A stretch of 64,000 nucleotides of DNA from Planctomycetota bacterium (GTDB lineage Bacteria; Planctomycetota; Phycisphaerae; UBA1845), in assembly GCA_024280855.1 (NCBI GenBank), contig JAJRPG010000112.1, forward strand, positions 50,353-114,352. Reading direction: 5' to 3'. The translations under genes and the position numbers were made by a program. The notes under the pieces were generated by a model. The model was not told where the DNA came from. It saw nothing but the letters and a program-made list of their open reading frames with translations, and ran no database searches. Below, piece after piece: positions 8,386 to 19,451 of the stretch. Positions within the stretch are counted from its first letter, which is position 1. Each line of letters opens with the position of its first letter.

Positions 8386-11039
8386 CGGACCAGACTCGGA
8401 AAAAGCATCTCGGCGACTTCGACATCATCCGCGAACTCGGTCGTGGCGGCATGGGCATCGTCTATGAAGCCCGCCAGCGGTCGTTGAATCGCAAGGTCGC
8501 GCTCAAGGTGCTATCCAGCGGATTGGGTATGACCTCCAAGGCCGTCATTCGGTTTCGCCGCGAAGCGGAAACGGCCGCCAAGCTCCACCACACCAACATC
8601 GTACCCGTCCACGCCACCGGGGAGGAGGACGGGACGCACTTCTACGCGATGGAGCTTGTCGATGGCCCTTCGCTCAACTTCGTGATCCGAAACATGCGCG
8701 ATCAATTGCGCGGTGTTCAACCCGACAAGCATGCGGGCACTCCGCCGCAAGCGCCAATAGCGCAGCATGCGCCGGCTGGCGTTTCCGACTCAACCGTCGC
8801 CGTTTCGCCCAGGCGTGCGGCCCCAGCCGCTTCGCTGGAAGACACGGCCACGGCCCTGCCTGATTGGGTCGCGCAGACGATGACGATGGAGGTCGGTGGT
8901 GAGTCGAGCGGGAGCGGGACATCCGTCGGCGAGAGTTCATCGACCATCACTGCCGGGAACACGTTTTTCGACAACATCGCCCGCATGATTGCCGACGTGG
9001 CAGACGCTCTGGGCTACGCGCATAGCCAAGGCGTGATTCACCGCGACATGAAGCCGTCGAATCTGCTACTCTCGCCAGATGGTCGAGTCAGCATCAACGA
9101 CTTCGGTTTGGCACGCATGTTGGAGCAACCAGGCATGACTACCACGGGTGAGTTCATGGGGTCGCCGCTATACATGTCGCCAGAACAGATTACGGCTGGT
9201 CGTGCGCCGCTCGATCACAGAACGGACATCTACTCGCTGGGTGCAACGCTGTACGAACTGCTAACGCTTCAACCGCCGTTTCTTGGCGAGCGTCGCGATC
9301 AGATCATCGGGCAGATCATGCATAAGGAGCCGCGATCGCCGCGCAGTGTCAACAAAAAGATCCCCGTCGATCTCGAAACCATCTGCCTCAAGGCCATGGA
9401 AAAGGATCCCGACCGGCGCTATCAAACCGGCGAAGACATGGCCGAGGATCTTCGGCGATTCGTGAATCGCTTTGCGATCTCGGCCAAACGGGCTGGGATC
9501 GTGGGTCGAGCGACAAAAATGGTTCGGCGTCATCGGGCTCTGAGTGCTACCGCATGTTTCGCATTCGTGGTCAGCGTGGCGGCAACGTTCTTCGCCTACA
9601 ATGGATGGATCGAGAAACAAACGCACATTCGCGAGCAGGCCATGGACCGCGCACTGACCGCCGCGATGAGCGGCGACCTCGCGGTGGCCACCGAGCAGAT
9701 TACGCAGGCAGAAACCCACGGCGCCACGACCGCTTGGGTTCTCATGCTTGCGGGGCAAGTCGATCTTTTCAAAGGCAAGACTGCAGATGCCGTGGAAAAC
9801 CTCTTGGCGGCGGTGGAGCAAGACCCCGGCAGCGTCGCCGCGCAGTCCATGCTTGCCTACGCCTATCTATGGGACGGAGAGTACACCGAGTACACCAAGA
9901 GGGTCGCTGCTCTCGACACCTTGTCTCCAGTCACGACCGAGGACTATCTCTTCCAAGGGCGAGCGATTGGACTGTTCTCGCCGGAGCAGGGCATCGTATC
10001 CATGAACAAGGCCATCGAACAACGTCCGTCGTCCCACCTCGCACGAGTCATGCGAGCTTGGTTGCGAGTATTCCAGGCCTTAGACCAGGAGAATGAAGGT
10101 ATCGTACTTCGGGCCCTGGAAGAACTCCGAGCTACGAGGACATACCTCGGCGACAATCTGTTCTTGAGTGGCACAACGCTGTATGCTCAACTCGCGGCGG
10201 TCACTCTTTTCCGCGCAGCGGGCAAGACGGAACTGGCGCAGGCTCACCTCTCTGCGGCAGCTTCGGAAGTGGAGCGCTTGGAGAAACATCCGCACTTTCT
10301 TATGGGTAACTTCTGGCAGCTTTATTACCACGTGTTCACAGCGGACCTCGACGGGGTCGAACGGGGCATGCGAGAGGCGGTGGACAAGGGCCACGCCGGC
10401 TTCCTCCTGGAACCTTACTCAATGGCCATGTTCGATGCCGGTCGAGTCGAAGACGCGCTGAAGGAGCTCGATCGGATTCCTGATCAAAGCGGCGTGTCCA
10501 TTAACGTAGAACGGGCGTTGCTGCTCCTGGAGACTCCCTCGGGTCGAGTCCGAGCCGAGACGATTTGCCGAGATCTTATGGAGCGAGACCTGCAGAACGA
10601 CATGATGTCGACTCCTCCCAAGTTTCTCTTTCTGCTGGGGAAACCGGACGCAGCGCGTGAGACGGCAAGGAACTACCTCGCCAGTATCCAGGTTTCCAAG
10701 TACTGGGAGTTTCCTCGCGACGTGCTTAGATACCTGGGTGGTCTCATCCACGAGAACGAGCTCCTCGAGGCGGCGGGCGACTCAGCGCGCGATCGAGGAC
10801 TCGCTCACCACTTCATCGGAATCCGAAGACTAGCCGCGGGAGACCGATCGGGAGCCCGCGAGCACTTCGAGAAGAGCGCCGCCACCACCGTTTTCCACTG
10901 GGGTTCAGTGCATCGAAGCAAGGTCTGGGCCGCTCGAATGAAGCGGGATCCGGAGTGGCCGAACTGGCTGCCGGTACGCGACGACGACGGAGCGACGAAC
11001 AAGCCTGAACCCGATACTACCAACGGGAGCGGCGAATAA
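8382..11039 (+). CDS. Membrane Ser/Thr protein kinase with long kinase-domain insert and TPR-like C-terminus
   Basis: An 885-aa kinase of a different subfamily from its neighbours. Lys42, HRDMKPSN (Asp222) and DFG (Asp240) are intact. A Pro/Ala/Ser/Thr-rich insert of roughly 90 residues (about 105-195) splits the kinase domain after the hinge region. One membrane helix is at about 387-407. The C-terminal half is helical and Ala-rich, with TPR-like repeats (for example [20 protein letters not shown]). The ATG at 8382 is chosen because it overlaps the preceding remnant (ATGA) and starts directly at a kinase N-terminus; the frame is open much further upstream, but that stretch runs antiparallel in codon sense through the previous kinase. 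Its stop overlaps the next ATG (TAATG). Substrate unknown. Confidence 0.87.
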   Translation: MTDQTRKKHLGDFDIIRELGRGGMGIVYEARQRSLNRKVALKVLSSGLGMTSKAVIRFRREAETAAKLHHTNIVPVHATGEEDGTHFYAMELVDGPSLNFVIRNMRDQLRGVQPDKHAGTPPQAPIAQHAPAGVSDSTVAVSPRRAAPAASLEDTATALPDWVAQTMTMEVGGESSGSGTSVGESSSTITAGNTFFDNIARMIADVADALGYAHSQGVIHRDMKPSNLLLSPDGRVSINDFGLARMLEQPGMTTTGEFMGSPLYMSPEQITAGRAPLDHRTDIYSLGATLYELLTLQPPFLGERRDQIIGQIMHKEPRSPRSVNKKIPVDLETICLKAMEKDPDRRYQTGEDMAEDLRRFVNRFAISAKRAGIVGRATKMVRRHRALSATACFAFVVSVAATFFAYNGWIEKQTHIREQAMDRALTAAMSGDLAVATEQITQAETHGATTAWVLMLAGQVDLFKGKTADAVENLLAAVEQDPGSVAAQSMLAYAYLWDGEYTEYTKRVAALDTLSPVTTEDYLFQGRAIGLFSPEQGIVSMNKAIEQRPSSHLARVMRAWLRVFQALDQENEGIVLRALEELRATRTYLGDNLFLSGTTLYAQLAAVTLFRAAGKTELAQAHLSAAASEVERLEKHPHFLMGNFWQLYYHVFTADLDGVERGMREAVDKGHAGFLLEPYSMAMFDAGRVEDALKELDRIPDQSGVSINVERALLLLETPSGRVRAETICRDLMERDLQNDMMSTPPKFLFLLGKPDAARETARNYLASIQVSKYWEFPRDVLRYLGGLIHENELLEAAGDSARDRGLAHHFIGIRRLAAGDRSGAREHFEKSAATTVFHWGSVHRSKVWAARMKRDPEWPNWLPVRDDDGATNKPEPDTTNGSGE

Positions 11040-13108
11040 TGAGCTTGGAAGCAGGCACGAAACTTGGTCCTTATGAAATCCTCTCTCCCCTCGGGGCAGG
11101 CGGCATGGGAGAGGTCTACCTTGCTACGGATTCTAAGTTGGACCGAAAAGTCGCCATCAAGGTCTTGCCAGCCGACGTTGCGTCGAGTCCAGAGCGATTG
11201 CAACGCTTCGAGCGAGAAGCCAAGACGGTGGCAGCGCTTAACCATCCCAACATCGTTACGATTTTTGGCATCGAAGAATCGGGCGACCATCGCTTTATCG
11301 CCATGGAGCTCGTCGAAGGCGAAACGCTTGACCGCATGATTGCCCCGTCCGGTATGCCGCTCGCGAAGATTTTCGACATCGCCATCCCGCTTTCGGATGC
11401 GTTGGCGGCGGCTCATGACAAGGGCATCGTTCACCGCGACCTCAAGCCCGCAAACGTCATGGTGACGAAAGAGGGTCGCGTCAAAGTTTTGGACTTTGGT
11501 CTGGCGAAGCTGACGGCTACCGGTCAAGGCGGTTCCTCGCCGGACGACGTGACAATGTCCGCTCCGCTGACAGGTCGAGGCGTGGTCATGGGCACGGTGC
11601 CGTATATGTCGCCCGAGCAGCTTAACGGGGAAGACTTAGACCACCGATCCGATCTCTTCTCGCTTGGCATCATGCTATACGAAATGGCGACCGGGCAGCG
11701 TCCGTTCAAAGGGAAAACCTCGGCTATCATAACGTCTTCAATTCTTCGTGACACGCCGCGTCCGGTGCAAGAACTCAACGGCGTGCTGCCGCGGCACCTT
11801 GGCCGAATCATTGAACGTTGTCTCGCAAAGGATCCGGAGCAGCGTATGCAATCGGCCAAGGACATTCGCAACGATTTGCGAGCGCTGTTGAAGGAAGTCG
11901 ATTCCGGAAGCGAACTTTCGGAATCTCAACCCGTATCGATACAAACTGCCGTTGCGCCGCCTCCGTCTTCGACATCGTCCACCTCGGTTTCAGGTTCTTC
12001 GATGTCCGCGCCAACGAGGCGCGGTGAGTTTTGGATCGGGGTTGGTGTATTGGCAGTTGTCATCACTCTTGCAGCGTGGTGGCTTGGTCGTGACGGTAGT
12101 ATTGCGAATAAAGTAGCCGTCGTGGAAGAGACGTCACAAGACTCCGTCATGGCAAGGAGTGGATCAACGGCCACACTATCAACGGAAGATTCTTCACGAC
12201 CTTCCGAGCAACCTGCAAAAGCATCCATCACGCTGGCTGTGTTGCCATTCAAGAACCTTGGATCGCCGGATGATGAGTATTTCTCTGACGGAATCAGCGA
12301 TGAAATTCGAGGGCGGTTGGCGAAAGTTCGAAAGCTCGGTGTGATTTCCCGCTCCAGCGCGTTTCAATACAAGAACACGGACAAGACGAATAGGCAGATC
12401 GGTTCTGAATTGGGGGTGGATTATCTCATCGATGGCACAATTCGCTGGGATAAACGCGGCGGAGGTGCAGGCCGGGTCCGCATTACGCCGGAACTGATCC
12501 GTATTTCTGACGACATTTCGATCTGGTCTCAGCCCTACGACCGCCAGCTAGAAGATATTTTTGAGGTTCAATCCGACATTGCAGCGCAGGTGCTGAAACA
12601 GCTTCAGATCACGTTGCTGGAGCCGGAACGCCGGGTGATCGAAGTAAAACCGACCGAAAACTCCGACGCCTATCACGCCTACCTGCGCGGACTCGTTTAC
12701 ATGGCGCAGCCCGATTATTCGGAGGAGCTGTATCGACTGGCGATCCAGATGTTCGAGCGTGCGGTTTCACTTGATCCCAGTTTCGCCCTCGCGTATGTGC
12801 ATCTCTCTGTGTCTCATTCAGCCATGCACCATCATGGGTATGACCCTACAGAAGATCGCGCCGCCAAAGCCAAATCGGCAGTGGACCGGGCGTTCGAGCT
12901 TCAACCGGGTCTCCCTGAAGCATTTGTCGCGCTCGGTTGGTATCACTATTGGTGCCATCGGGATTACACGCGGGCGCTGGAAGCGTTTCATGTCGCCCAA
13001 AAGGATCTTCCGAACGACAGCCGAATAGTCGAGGGTATTGGCTACATCCGGCGGCGGCAGGGCAAGCTTGAAGAGGCAACACGTTATCTCAAACGTGCCT
13101 TGAACTAA
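11039..13108 (+). CDS. Ser/Thr kinase with TolB-like/TPR module, 5' part of a frameshifted gene
   Basis: A 689-aa reading frame. The kinase domain (about 11-285: Lys41, HRDLKPAN with Asp134, DFG with Asp152) resembles the array paralogs. One membrane helix lies at 331-350. A COG5616/TolB-like N-terminal-type domain begins at about 398 ([20 protein letters not shown]) and is followed by TPRs. The frame stops at TAA 13106-13108 in the middle of a TPR helix. Adding one base at about 13101 would restore [15 protein letters not shown] and join it to the following reading frame, giving a protein of about 1900 aa. The start overlaps the previous stop by one base. The kinase itself is complete, so a truncated product could be active. 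Confidence 0.85.
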   Translation: MSLEAGTKLGPYEILSPLGAGGMGEVYLATDSKLDRKVAIKVLPADVASSPERLQRFEREAKTVAALNHPNIVTIFGIEESGDHRFIAMELVEGETLDRMIAPSGMPLAKIFDIAIPLSDALAAAHDKGIVHRDLKPANVMVTKEGRVKVLDFGLAKLTATGQGGSSPDDVTMSAPLTGRGVVMGTVPYMSPEQLNGEDLDHRSDLFSLGIMLYEMATGQRPFKGKTSAIITSSILRDTPRPVQELNGVLPRHLGRIIERCLAKDPEQRMQSAKDIRNDLRALLKEVDSGSELSESQPVSIQTAVAPPPSSTSSTSVSGSSMSAPTRRGEFWIGVGVLAVVITLAAWWLGRDGSIANKVAVVEETSQDSVMARSGSTATLSTEDSSRPSEQPAKASITLAVLPFKNLGSPDDEYFSDGISDEIRGRLAKVRKLGVISRSSAFQYKNTDKTNRQIGSELGVDYLIDGTIRWDKRGGGAGRVRITPELIRISDDISIWSQPYDRQLEDIFEVQSDIAAQVLKQLQITLLEPERRVIEVKPTENSDAYHAYLRGLVYMAQPDYSEELYRLAIQMFERAVSLDPSFALAYVHLSVSHSAMHHHGYDPTEDRAAKAKSAVDRAFELQPGLPEAFVALGWYHYWCHRDYTRALEAFHVAQKDLPNDSRIVEGIGYIRRRQGKLEEATRYLKRALN

Positions 13109-13206
13109 AGCCACTCAGCGCCGTTTCGGCCAACGACATCGCCGATACCTATGTCCTGCTGAGGAGATATTCGGAGGCAGAGCGCTGGTATAACGACTCA
13201 ATTTCC

Positions 13207-16200
13207 TTGGCTCCGGATCAGCTAAGGGCTTTTGTGGGTATGGCGAATTTGCATAGGGTTTGGCAGGGCGATACAGATAGGTCCCGTGCCACGCTTGAGG
13301 AGATGCCCGGGGAAAAAAACCGAAATCCGATCTTTACTTGCTTTACTTGGTTCCAGCAGGAGTTTTTGGAAAGAGAATACCAACCCGCTTTGGACCGTCT
13401 CGCGACCACTCCTAGTGAATATCTTGTCGATCAGTTTTGGCTCATCCCCACGGCTCGGTTAGCTGGCCTCGCCCATGGACTGATGGGTGAATCGGAGCGA
13501 TCCCGTCAAGCTTACGACACCGCCCGTATCCTCCTGGAAGAGGAAGCCAAGAAACGTCCAGACGATCATCGCATCCGCAGCTCGCTTGGGATCGTCTATG
13601 CTGGACTTGGCCGAAAGGAGGACGCCATCCGCGAAGGGAAACTCGGCGTAAAGCTGTATCCCGTGTCCAAGGACGCTTTCATCGGTCCCTTTCGTGAAGA
13701 GGACCTAGCGTTCATCTATACTTTGGTTGGCGACTACGACTTAGCCCTAGACAAACTCGAATACCTGCTCTCTATTCCTAGCCTAACGATGTCGGTTCCG
13801 ATGCTCCGTCTTGATCCGCGCTGGGATGCTCTTCGCGATCACCCGCGCTACAAGAGCTTGATGCGTAAACATGGGTTTAAGCCAGAGTCAACGTCTCCAT
13901 CGACCGCCAAACCGCTTTCAAACAAGACGACTCTCGCCATACTGCCGTTCCAAAACATCAGCAGCGATCCGGATACCGACTACCTCAGCAACGAAATCCC
14001 GGCCAGTATCATCGACAAGATGTCCGGGCTGTCAGGGTTGAGCGTGATCTCGCGAAGTGGTGCATTTCGCTTTGATGCGACCAAAGAGGATGCAAGTAGC
14101 TTCGGGAAGAGTCTCAGCGCATCGGTTGTACTGACCGGGCAGTTAAACGCACGCGGAAACAGTTTGACCATCCGTGCAGAATTGGTGGACGTAGCCACGA
14201 ACCAGCAACTCTGGAGCCATCGGTACGACCGTGAATTGACGGACATCATGGCCGTTGAAGCGAACATCACACAGAACATCTCGGAAGCGCTACGACTCCA
14301 GCTTACCCGAGAGGAAAAAACAAAACTTGCCAAGGGCGACACGGAAGATCCGGAGGCGTATCGTGCTTACATCGAGGCTCGGTTCTGGTGGAATCGGCGG
14401 TCAGAGGCCGGGTTTGACAGGGCCATCAGACTGTTCGACCGCGCCATTTCGCTTGATCCCCAGTACGCACGAGCCTACGCAGGCAAAGCGGATTGTTACC
14501 TAATGCTTGCCCTTTATTACCGCCCGTCAGAGAAACTGATACCGCTGGCGAAGCAGGCGATCAAGATGGCGCTTCATCTCGACGATTCAATGGCGGAAGC
14601 ATACGCATCACTCGGTTTCTTGACCGCCATGGCTGAGCATGAATGGCGCAAGGCCGAAGAAGCTATTCAACGCGGCATTTCCCTAAACCCTCGTTATGCC
14701 ACGCTCCATCACTGGCTCGGCGTGATTCTCTTGGTACAGAGCAGGTTTGACGAATCACTCTCCGCGCTGAAACGGGCGAACGAGATCGATCCGAATTCTC
14801 TGATCATTCGAGCGGGCCTAGCCAGGGCCTTTTTTCGCGATGGCGATGTTCGCGAAGCGCTTACCCACAACGAGGCTACGCGGGAGATGGCTCCAGATTT
14901 CTTTCCTGCAAGAATGGATTTCGCGATAATGCTCATGAAGAGTAGCCAACCTGAGCGTGCGATCCCCGTTGTCAAGGCGCTGTACGCGTCAGAAGGACGC
15001 ATTCCCATGATGGCCGATTTTCTGGGAGTTGCCTATGCACAAGCCGGGCAGATCACGGAGGCTCGGGACGAACTGAGGACTCTCACGCAGCTAGCGAAGA
15101 ACTACTATGTTCCAGCCTATGCCTTAGCTTCCATCCACGCGAGCTTGGGAAATGCGGACGAAGCGTTTCGTTGGCTGGATAAGTCGTACAAGAACCGCGA
15201 ATTTGGGTTATCGTTCTTGAACTTGAATCAAGCGTTTGACGTGTTGCATGGCGACCCGCGTTACGATGACCTGCTTCGACGCATGGGGCTTGAACCTGCT
15301 GTCAATTCGGTTTCGACAGCGAGTGAGCAGAAGACGAAGACCATGCTCGCCGTTCTACCGTTCGCCAATCTCAGCGGCGATCCCGAGCAGGAATACTTCA
15401 GCGACGGCATGACCGAGGAAATGATTACTCGCCTCGGTCGGCTGCGTCCCGAACTGCTTGGCGTCATCGCCCGGACGTCGGCGATGCGATACAAGAAAAC
15501 TGACAAGACAATCGAACAGATCGGTCGAGAACTCGGTGTAGCGTATGTGATCGAAGGTGGCGTTCGCCGCGCGGGTAATAGCGTTCGCATAAGTGCCCAA
15601 CTCATTCAGGTCAGCGATCAAACACAGCTTTGGGGTGATAGCTATACTCGGGATCTGTCCGACGTGTTCGCAGTTCAGGAAGAAGTCGCCGAAGCTGTGG
15701 CTAAGGCGCTGGCGGTGGAGCTGCTGCCTCAAGCGGCAAGCGGTCCAGCGAAACCGCCAACGGAGAGTTCCGCCGCCTACGATGCGTATCTACTCGGTCG
15801 GAGTTACTGGGCCAAGCGTACGCCGGAGTCACTGCACTCCGCGATTGACCATTTCAAGCGTGCGATCAAACTCGACCCGAACTATGCACTTGCCTACTCA
15901 GGTCTAGCTGACACGTGGGGCGTACTGCCCTGGTATGTCCCTGGTCCGTACAGCGAAATGAATGCGGAGGCGAAGAAGGCCGCCGAGCGGGCCTTCGCGT
16001 TGGACGATTCACTGGCAGAAACCCACGCTTCGATGGCGGAGCTCCTGAAACGTCAGGGTCACTGGGAACCGGCATTTGAACACTATCGCAAGGCCCTCGG
16101 AATTGATCCGAACAACGCTACTGCACACCAGTGGTACGGCCAAGTCTTGGGGTTCCGGGGGCGTTTTGATGAGGGAGCCTTGGAGCTTGAGCGCTCGATC

Positions 16201-16743
16201 ACGCTCGATCCTCTTTCTGCCGTCATGCGTCTCAGCTTTGGCGCATGCCTGCGTCTCGCTCGACGATGGGACTTAGCCATTGAACAATTGAACAAAGCGC
16301 TGGAGCTGCAACCTAATCTGGGCGGCGTGGGGGCCGAGCTAACTCTGGCATACCTCGGCAAGCATGACCACGCCGCAGCGGCAACCTCCTTTGTAAACTT
16401 CCTGACAGCGATACGACAGCCGCCCCATCGAATCGAGCGTTTCCGTAAGACAAACGAGACAATGGGAATCAAGGGCGCACTCATTGAGTGGCTGAACTCA
16501 TTTCACGATGAAGATTCACTTCCGTATGGCGCAGCGGCCCACGCAGAATTGTTGGCATGGTGCGGGGAGACGGATCGCGCATTCGAGTGGCTTGAGCGTG
16601 CTGTGCGGCAGCAAGACCCATACCTTCTAATGCTCGAAACTAGTTACGTGTACGACAATCTGCGAGACGATCCGCGCTACGCGGATATGCTGAAACGTAT
16701 CGCCGCGAAAAACAGAACCAAGGAAGTGCAGCCGCAGCCATGA
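13207..16743 (+). CDS. TPR / TolB-like repeat protein, 3' part of the frameshifted kinase gene
   Basis: This is the continuation of the 11039 kinase gene in another frame. Homologous TPR coding ([19 protein letters not shown]) is readable from about 13100, upstream of the nominal TTG at 13207, and no convincing start or ribosome site is present. It carries two more copies of the module seen upstream: a COG5616-like domain (TLAILPFQNISSDPDTDYLS, residues about 240-375) plus TPRs, then another (MLAVLPFANLSGDPEQEYFS, about 703-840) plus TPRs. With the 5' part, the ancestral protein had a kinase, one membrane helix and three module copies. It ends with a 4-nt overlap to the next kinase. If the frameshift is real, this half is probably not made or is read through; if it is a sequence error, the gene is intact. 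Confidence 0.75.
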   Translation: MAPDQLRAFVGMANLHRVWQGDTDRSRATLEEMPGEKNRNPIFTCFTWFQQEFLEREYQPALDRLATTPSEYLVDQFWLIPTARLAGLAHGLMGESERSRQAYDTARILLEEEAKKRPDDHRIRSSLGIVYAGLGRKEDAIREGKLGVKLYPVSKDAFIGPFREEDLAFIYTLVGDYDLALDKLEYLLSIPSLTMSVPMLRLDPRWDALRDHPRYKSLMRKHGFKPESTSPSTAKPLSNKTTLAILPFQNISSDPDTDYLSNEIPASIIDKMSGLSGLSVISRSGAFRFDATKEDASSFGKSLSASVVLTGQLNARGNSLTIRAELVDVATNQQLWSHRYDRELTDIMAVEANITQNISEALRLQLTREEKTKLAKGDTEDPEAYRAYIEARFWWNRRSEAGFDRAIRLFDRAISLDPQYARAYAGKADCYLMLALYYRPSEKLIPLAKQAIKMALHLDDSMAEAYASLGFLTAMAEHEWRKAEEAIQRGISLNPRYATLHHWLGVILLVQSRFDESLSALKRANEIDPNSLIIRAGLARAFFRDGDVREALTHNEATREMAPDFFPARMDFAIMLMKSSQPERAIPVVKALYASEGRIPMMADFLGVAYAQAGQITEARDELRTLTQLAKNYYVPAYALASIHASLGNADEAFRWLDKSYKNREFGLSFLNLNQAFDVLHGDPRYDDLLRRMGLEPAVNSVSTASEQKTKTMLAVLPFANLSGDPEQEYFSDGMTEEMITRLGRLRPELLGVIARTSAMRYKKTDKTIEQIGRELGVAYVIEGGVRRAGNSVRISAQLIQVSDQTQLWGDSYTRDLSDVFAVQEEVAEAVAKALAVELLPQAASGPAKPPTESSAAYDAYLLGRSYWAKRTPESLHSAIDHFKRAIKLDPNYALAYSGLADTWGVLPWYVPGPYSEMNAEAKKAAERAFALDDSLAETHASMAELLKRQGHWEPAFEHYRKALGIDPNNATAHQWYGQVLGFRGRFDEGALELERSITLDPLSAVMRLSFGACLRLARRWDLAIEQLNKALELQPNLGGVGAELTLAYLGKHDHAAAATSFVNFLTAIRQPPHRIERFRKTNETMGIKGALIEWLNSFHDEDSLPYGAAAHAELLAWCGETDRAFEWLERAVRQQDPYLLMLETSYVYDNLRDDPRYADMLKRIAAKNRTKEVQPQP

Positions 16744-19451
16744 CACTATCATCCGGAACGAAATTAGGCCTCTACGAAATCCTCTCACCCCTTGGTGCGG
16801 GCGGCATGGGTGAAGTCTATCTCGCCAACGATTCCAAGCTGGATCGGCAGGTGGCGATTAAGGTGTTGCCAGAGTTGATGACTCGTGACAAGGAGAGGGT
16901 CGCTCGATTCGAGCGTGAGGCCAAGCTCCTCGCATCTCTGAACCATCCCAACATCGCAGCCATTCACGGCTTCGACGATGCTAACGGGATTCACTTCCTT
17001 ATTATGGAATACATCGAAGGGCAGACATTGGCCCAACGACTAAAGGTCGGAACATTCGCCGTCGAGGAAGCCCTTGATGTCGCCAAGCAAATGGCTGAGG
17101 CACTTGAAGCGGCCCATGAAAAAGGCATCATTCATCGCGATCTCAAACCAGCCAACGTGATAATCCGCGAGGACGGCACTGTCAAAGTTCTCGACTTTGG
17201 CCTGGCAAAAGCTATGTCTGAGGAATCTTCCAGCGCCATAGATGCTAACTCGCCAACAATCACTGCGAACTTCACCCGTCCTGGCGTTGTCCTCGGTACC
17301 GCAGCCTATATGAGTCCGGAACAGGCTCGTGGGCGTCAGCTCGACAAGCGCACCGACATCTGGTCGCTTGGAATCATTTTGTTTGAATGTTTAACGGGTC
17401 AGCTGCTCTTCCAAGGCGAAACGGCTAACGACTCCATGGGCGCCATCATGCACAAAGACCCGGAGTGGTCGTTGTTGCCTCCAAACACTCCGCCAACGAT
17501 CCAGCTTCTACTTCGTCGATGTCTTGCCAAAGACCGTAAGCGACGCCTCCATGACATCGCCGACGCTCGGATTGAAATTGAAAACGCGCTAGTTGATCCA
17601 ACGAGTACGTCGTTGGGTTTGGCGCAGGCTGCGCTCGATGTCAGGCATAGGTGGTTGCCGTCGTGGCGGGTCAACGTGGTGATCGCGATGATCGTCGTAC
17701 TCGCCGCAGTCGGTGGATGGCTCGCCAAACCGCCATCCAAGGATTCGGCTCCGGTTGTCCGTCTCTCGGTGGAGATTCCCGAAGGTCAGGTGCTCACCAA
17801 CAACGCCGGTATACCCATCGCCGCTATTTCACCCGATGCATCGATAATGGCTTACACGGCCACCACCAATACCGGAAATCAGTTGTATCTGCGACACATG
17901 CATCAGCAAGATGCTGTGGCCCTTGCCAATACGAACAACACGGACTCGCCAACTTTTTCGCCCGATGGTCGCTGGATCGCCTTCGCCCAGCAGGGAAAAC
18001 TTAAGAAAATATCGGTCTCGGGCGGCCCTGCCCAGACGATCTGCGATGCCCCGCAACTCCGCGGTGTTCACTGGGGTGTCAACGACACTATCGCGTTTGC
18101 CCCGACTCGCCGATCCGGCATCTGGATAGTTTCAGCCGAAGGTGGAAAGCCAGAAAAAGTCACCGACTTGGGGCCTAACCCAGGTCCCAGGTCACACCGC
18201 TGGCCACAACTCTTGCCGGACGGGCGGACGATACTGTTCACCGATACGGACAACGAAGACGACTTCACGGCCGCAAGAATCCAAGCCGTGTCACTGGACA
18301 CGCGACAGCGCAAGACACTGATCGAGGGTGCGATGTTCGCGCGTTACGTCCCCACCGGACACCTGGTCTTCGTGCGAGGTGATGTGCTCATGGCCATCGC
18401 GTTTGATCCGGTGAACGTCGAGATCATCGGTCCGGAGATTCCGGTGCTGGAGAACCTGGCATCGAACACGTCCATGGGCACCGGGCAATACTCATTTTCG
18501 GACAACGGCGTGCTTGTTTACCTATTGGACAACCAGGGTTCCCGTCTTACTGATTTGGTCTGGGTAGATCGTATGGGCAAGATCACGCCCGTGTCGCAGC
18601 ATTCCCGAGAGGCGCTCTCCCAATCCCTGTCGCCGGATGGCTCACAGATTGCGTGGGTCTTGCGCAGCGGTACCAGGTTCCCACCGGACATTTGGTTGTT
18701 GGAAATCAAGCGTGACATGTTGACTAGGCTAACCTTCGACGATGGCGTGGAAATGTTTCCGGTCTGGTCGCCCGACGGCTCGTGGATCTATTTTAATTCT
18801 GATCGCGTTCATGGCGTTGCGGAGATTTACCGCAGGAGGGCCGACGGGAGCGGCGACGCCGAGCGTTTAACAAACGCAGAAAACACTCAAGTCCCGTGGT
18901 CGTTCTCTCCGGATGGAAACACGCTCGTGATTAATGAGTCTCTTCAGTCCGGCCCCGAGATCATGTTGCTCCACATGGATAAGGAGCGGACGATGGAGCC
19001 GTTTCTGACGACTCCGTTCGGCGAGCGGCGCCCTTCTGTTTCGCCGGACGGAACGCTCATCGCATATTACTCCAATGAGACGGGAATCGACGAGGTGTAC
19101 GTCCGGCGCTTTCCCTCGGGTACTGGTAGAATCAAAATTTCTCCCGGTTTGGGGGGCGTCCCAAAGTGGTCAACGGACGGCACTGAACTCTTCTACACGA
19201 ATTTCAGCGGCGCGTATTACTCGGTAGCCATCGAGGTGAAAGACGATGTGCTGATTCCAGGCACGCCCAAGCTCATGTTCAAGCTACCCGACGACGAGTA
19301 TTCAAAATTCTTCGACGTGTCGCCGGACGGCCAACGCTTCCTTTTTGCGAGATCATCAGATATTGTCGGAGACGAACGAAGCCACCCGATCGTTGTGGTG
19401 AACTGGTTCAAAGAGCTAAGAGAAAAAATGGAAACGGTAAAGGATCGTTGA
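16740..19451 (+). CDS. Membrane Ser/Thr protein kinase with TolB/PD40-like propeller sensor
   Basis: Array kinase of 903 aa. The kinase domain spans about 11-285 (VAIK Lys41, HRDLKPAN Asp134, DFG Asp152, SPEQ), one membrane helix lies at about 311-328, and the rest is a propeller with repeated SPDG blades (FSPDGRWIAF, WSPDGSWIYFNS, SPDGQRFLF). It is a close paralog of the next gene, with which it shares a 107-nt tract identical at every position (17014-17120). The ATG overlaps the previous stop by 4 nt, and the end overlaps the next ATG by one base (TGATG). All catalytic residues are present. Ligand and substrate are not predictable. Confidence 0.9.
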   Translation: MTLSSGTKLGLYEILSPLGAGGMGEVYLANDSKLDRQVAIKVLPELMTRDKERVARFEREAKLLASLNHPNIAAIHGFDDANGIHFLIMEYIEGQTLAQRLKVGTFAVEEALDVAKQMAEALEAAHEKGIIHRDLKPANVIIREDGTVKVLDFGLAKAMSEESSSAIDANSPTITANFTRPGVVLGTAAYMSPEQARGRQLDKRTDIWSLGIILFECLTGQLLFQGETANDSMGAIMHKDPEWSLLPPNTPPTIQLLLRRCLAKDRKRRLHDIADARIEIENALVDPTSTSLGLAQAALDVRHRWLPSWRVNVVIAMIVVLAAVGGWLAKPPSKDSAPVVRLSVEIPEGQVLTNNAGIPIAAISPDASIMAYTATTNTGNQLYLRHMHQQDAVALANTNNTDSPTFSPDGRWIAFAQQGKLKKISVSGGPAQTICDAPQLRGVHWGVNDTIAFAPTRRSGIWIVSAEGGKPEKVTDLGPNPGPRSHRWPQLLPDGRTILFTDTDNEDDFTAARIQAVSLDTRQRKTLIEGAMFARYVPTGHLVFVRGDVLMAIAFDPVNVEIIGPEIPVLENLASNTSMGTGQYSFSDNGVLVYLLDNQGSRLTDLVWVDRMGKITPVSQHSREALSQSLSPDGSQIAWVLRSGTRFPPDIWLLEIKRDMLTRLTFDDGVEMFPVWSPDGSWIYFNSDRVHGVAEIYRRRADGSGDAERLTNAENTQVPWSFSPDGNTLVINESLQSGPEIMLLHMDKERTMEPFLTTPFGERRPSVSPDGTLIAYYSNETGIDEVYVRRFPSGTGRIKISPGLGGVPKWSTDGTELFYTNFSGAYYSVAIEVKDDVLIPGTPKLMFKLPDDEYSKFFDVSPDGQRFLFARSSDIVGDERSHPIVVVNWFKELREKMETVKDR
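17014..17120 (+). repeat. 107-nt tract identical to 19722-19828
   Basis: This tract in the kinase C-lobe coding region, around the helices before HRD, is identical base for base to 19722-19828 in the next kinase, including synonymous sites. Both flanks diverge. That points to a recent duplication or gene conversion between the two paralogs. Confidence 0.85.

Noticed and set aside
13207..13209. TTG as the true start of the 3' TPR gene
   Set aside because: TPR coding is already readable upstream from about 13100 and no ribosome site is present, so this is the continuation of a frameshifted gene.
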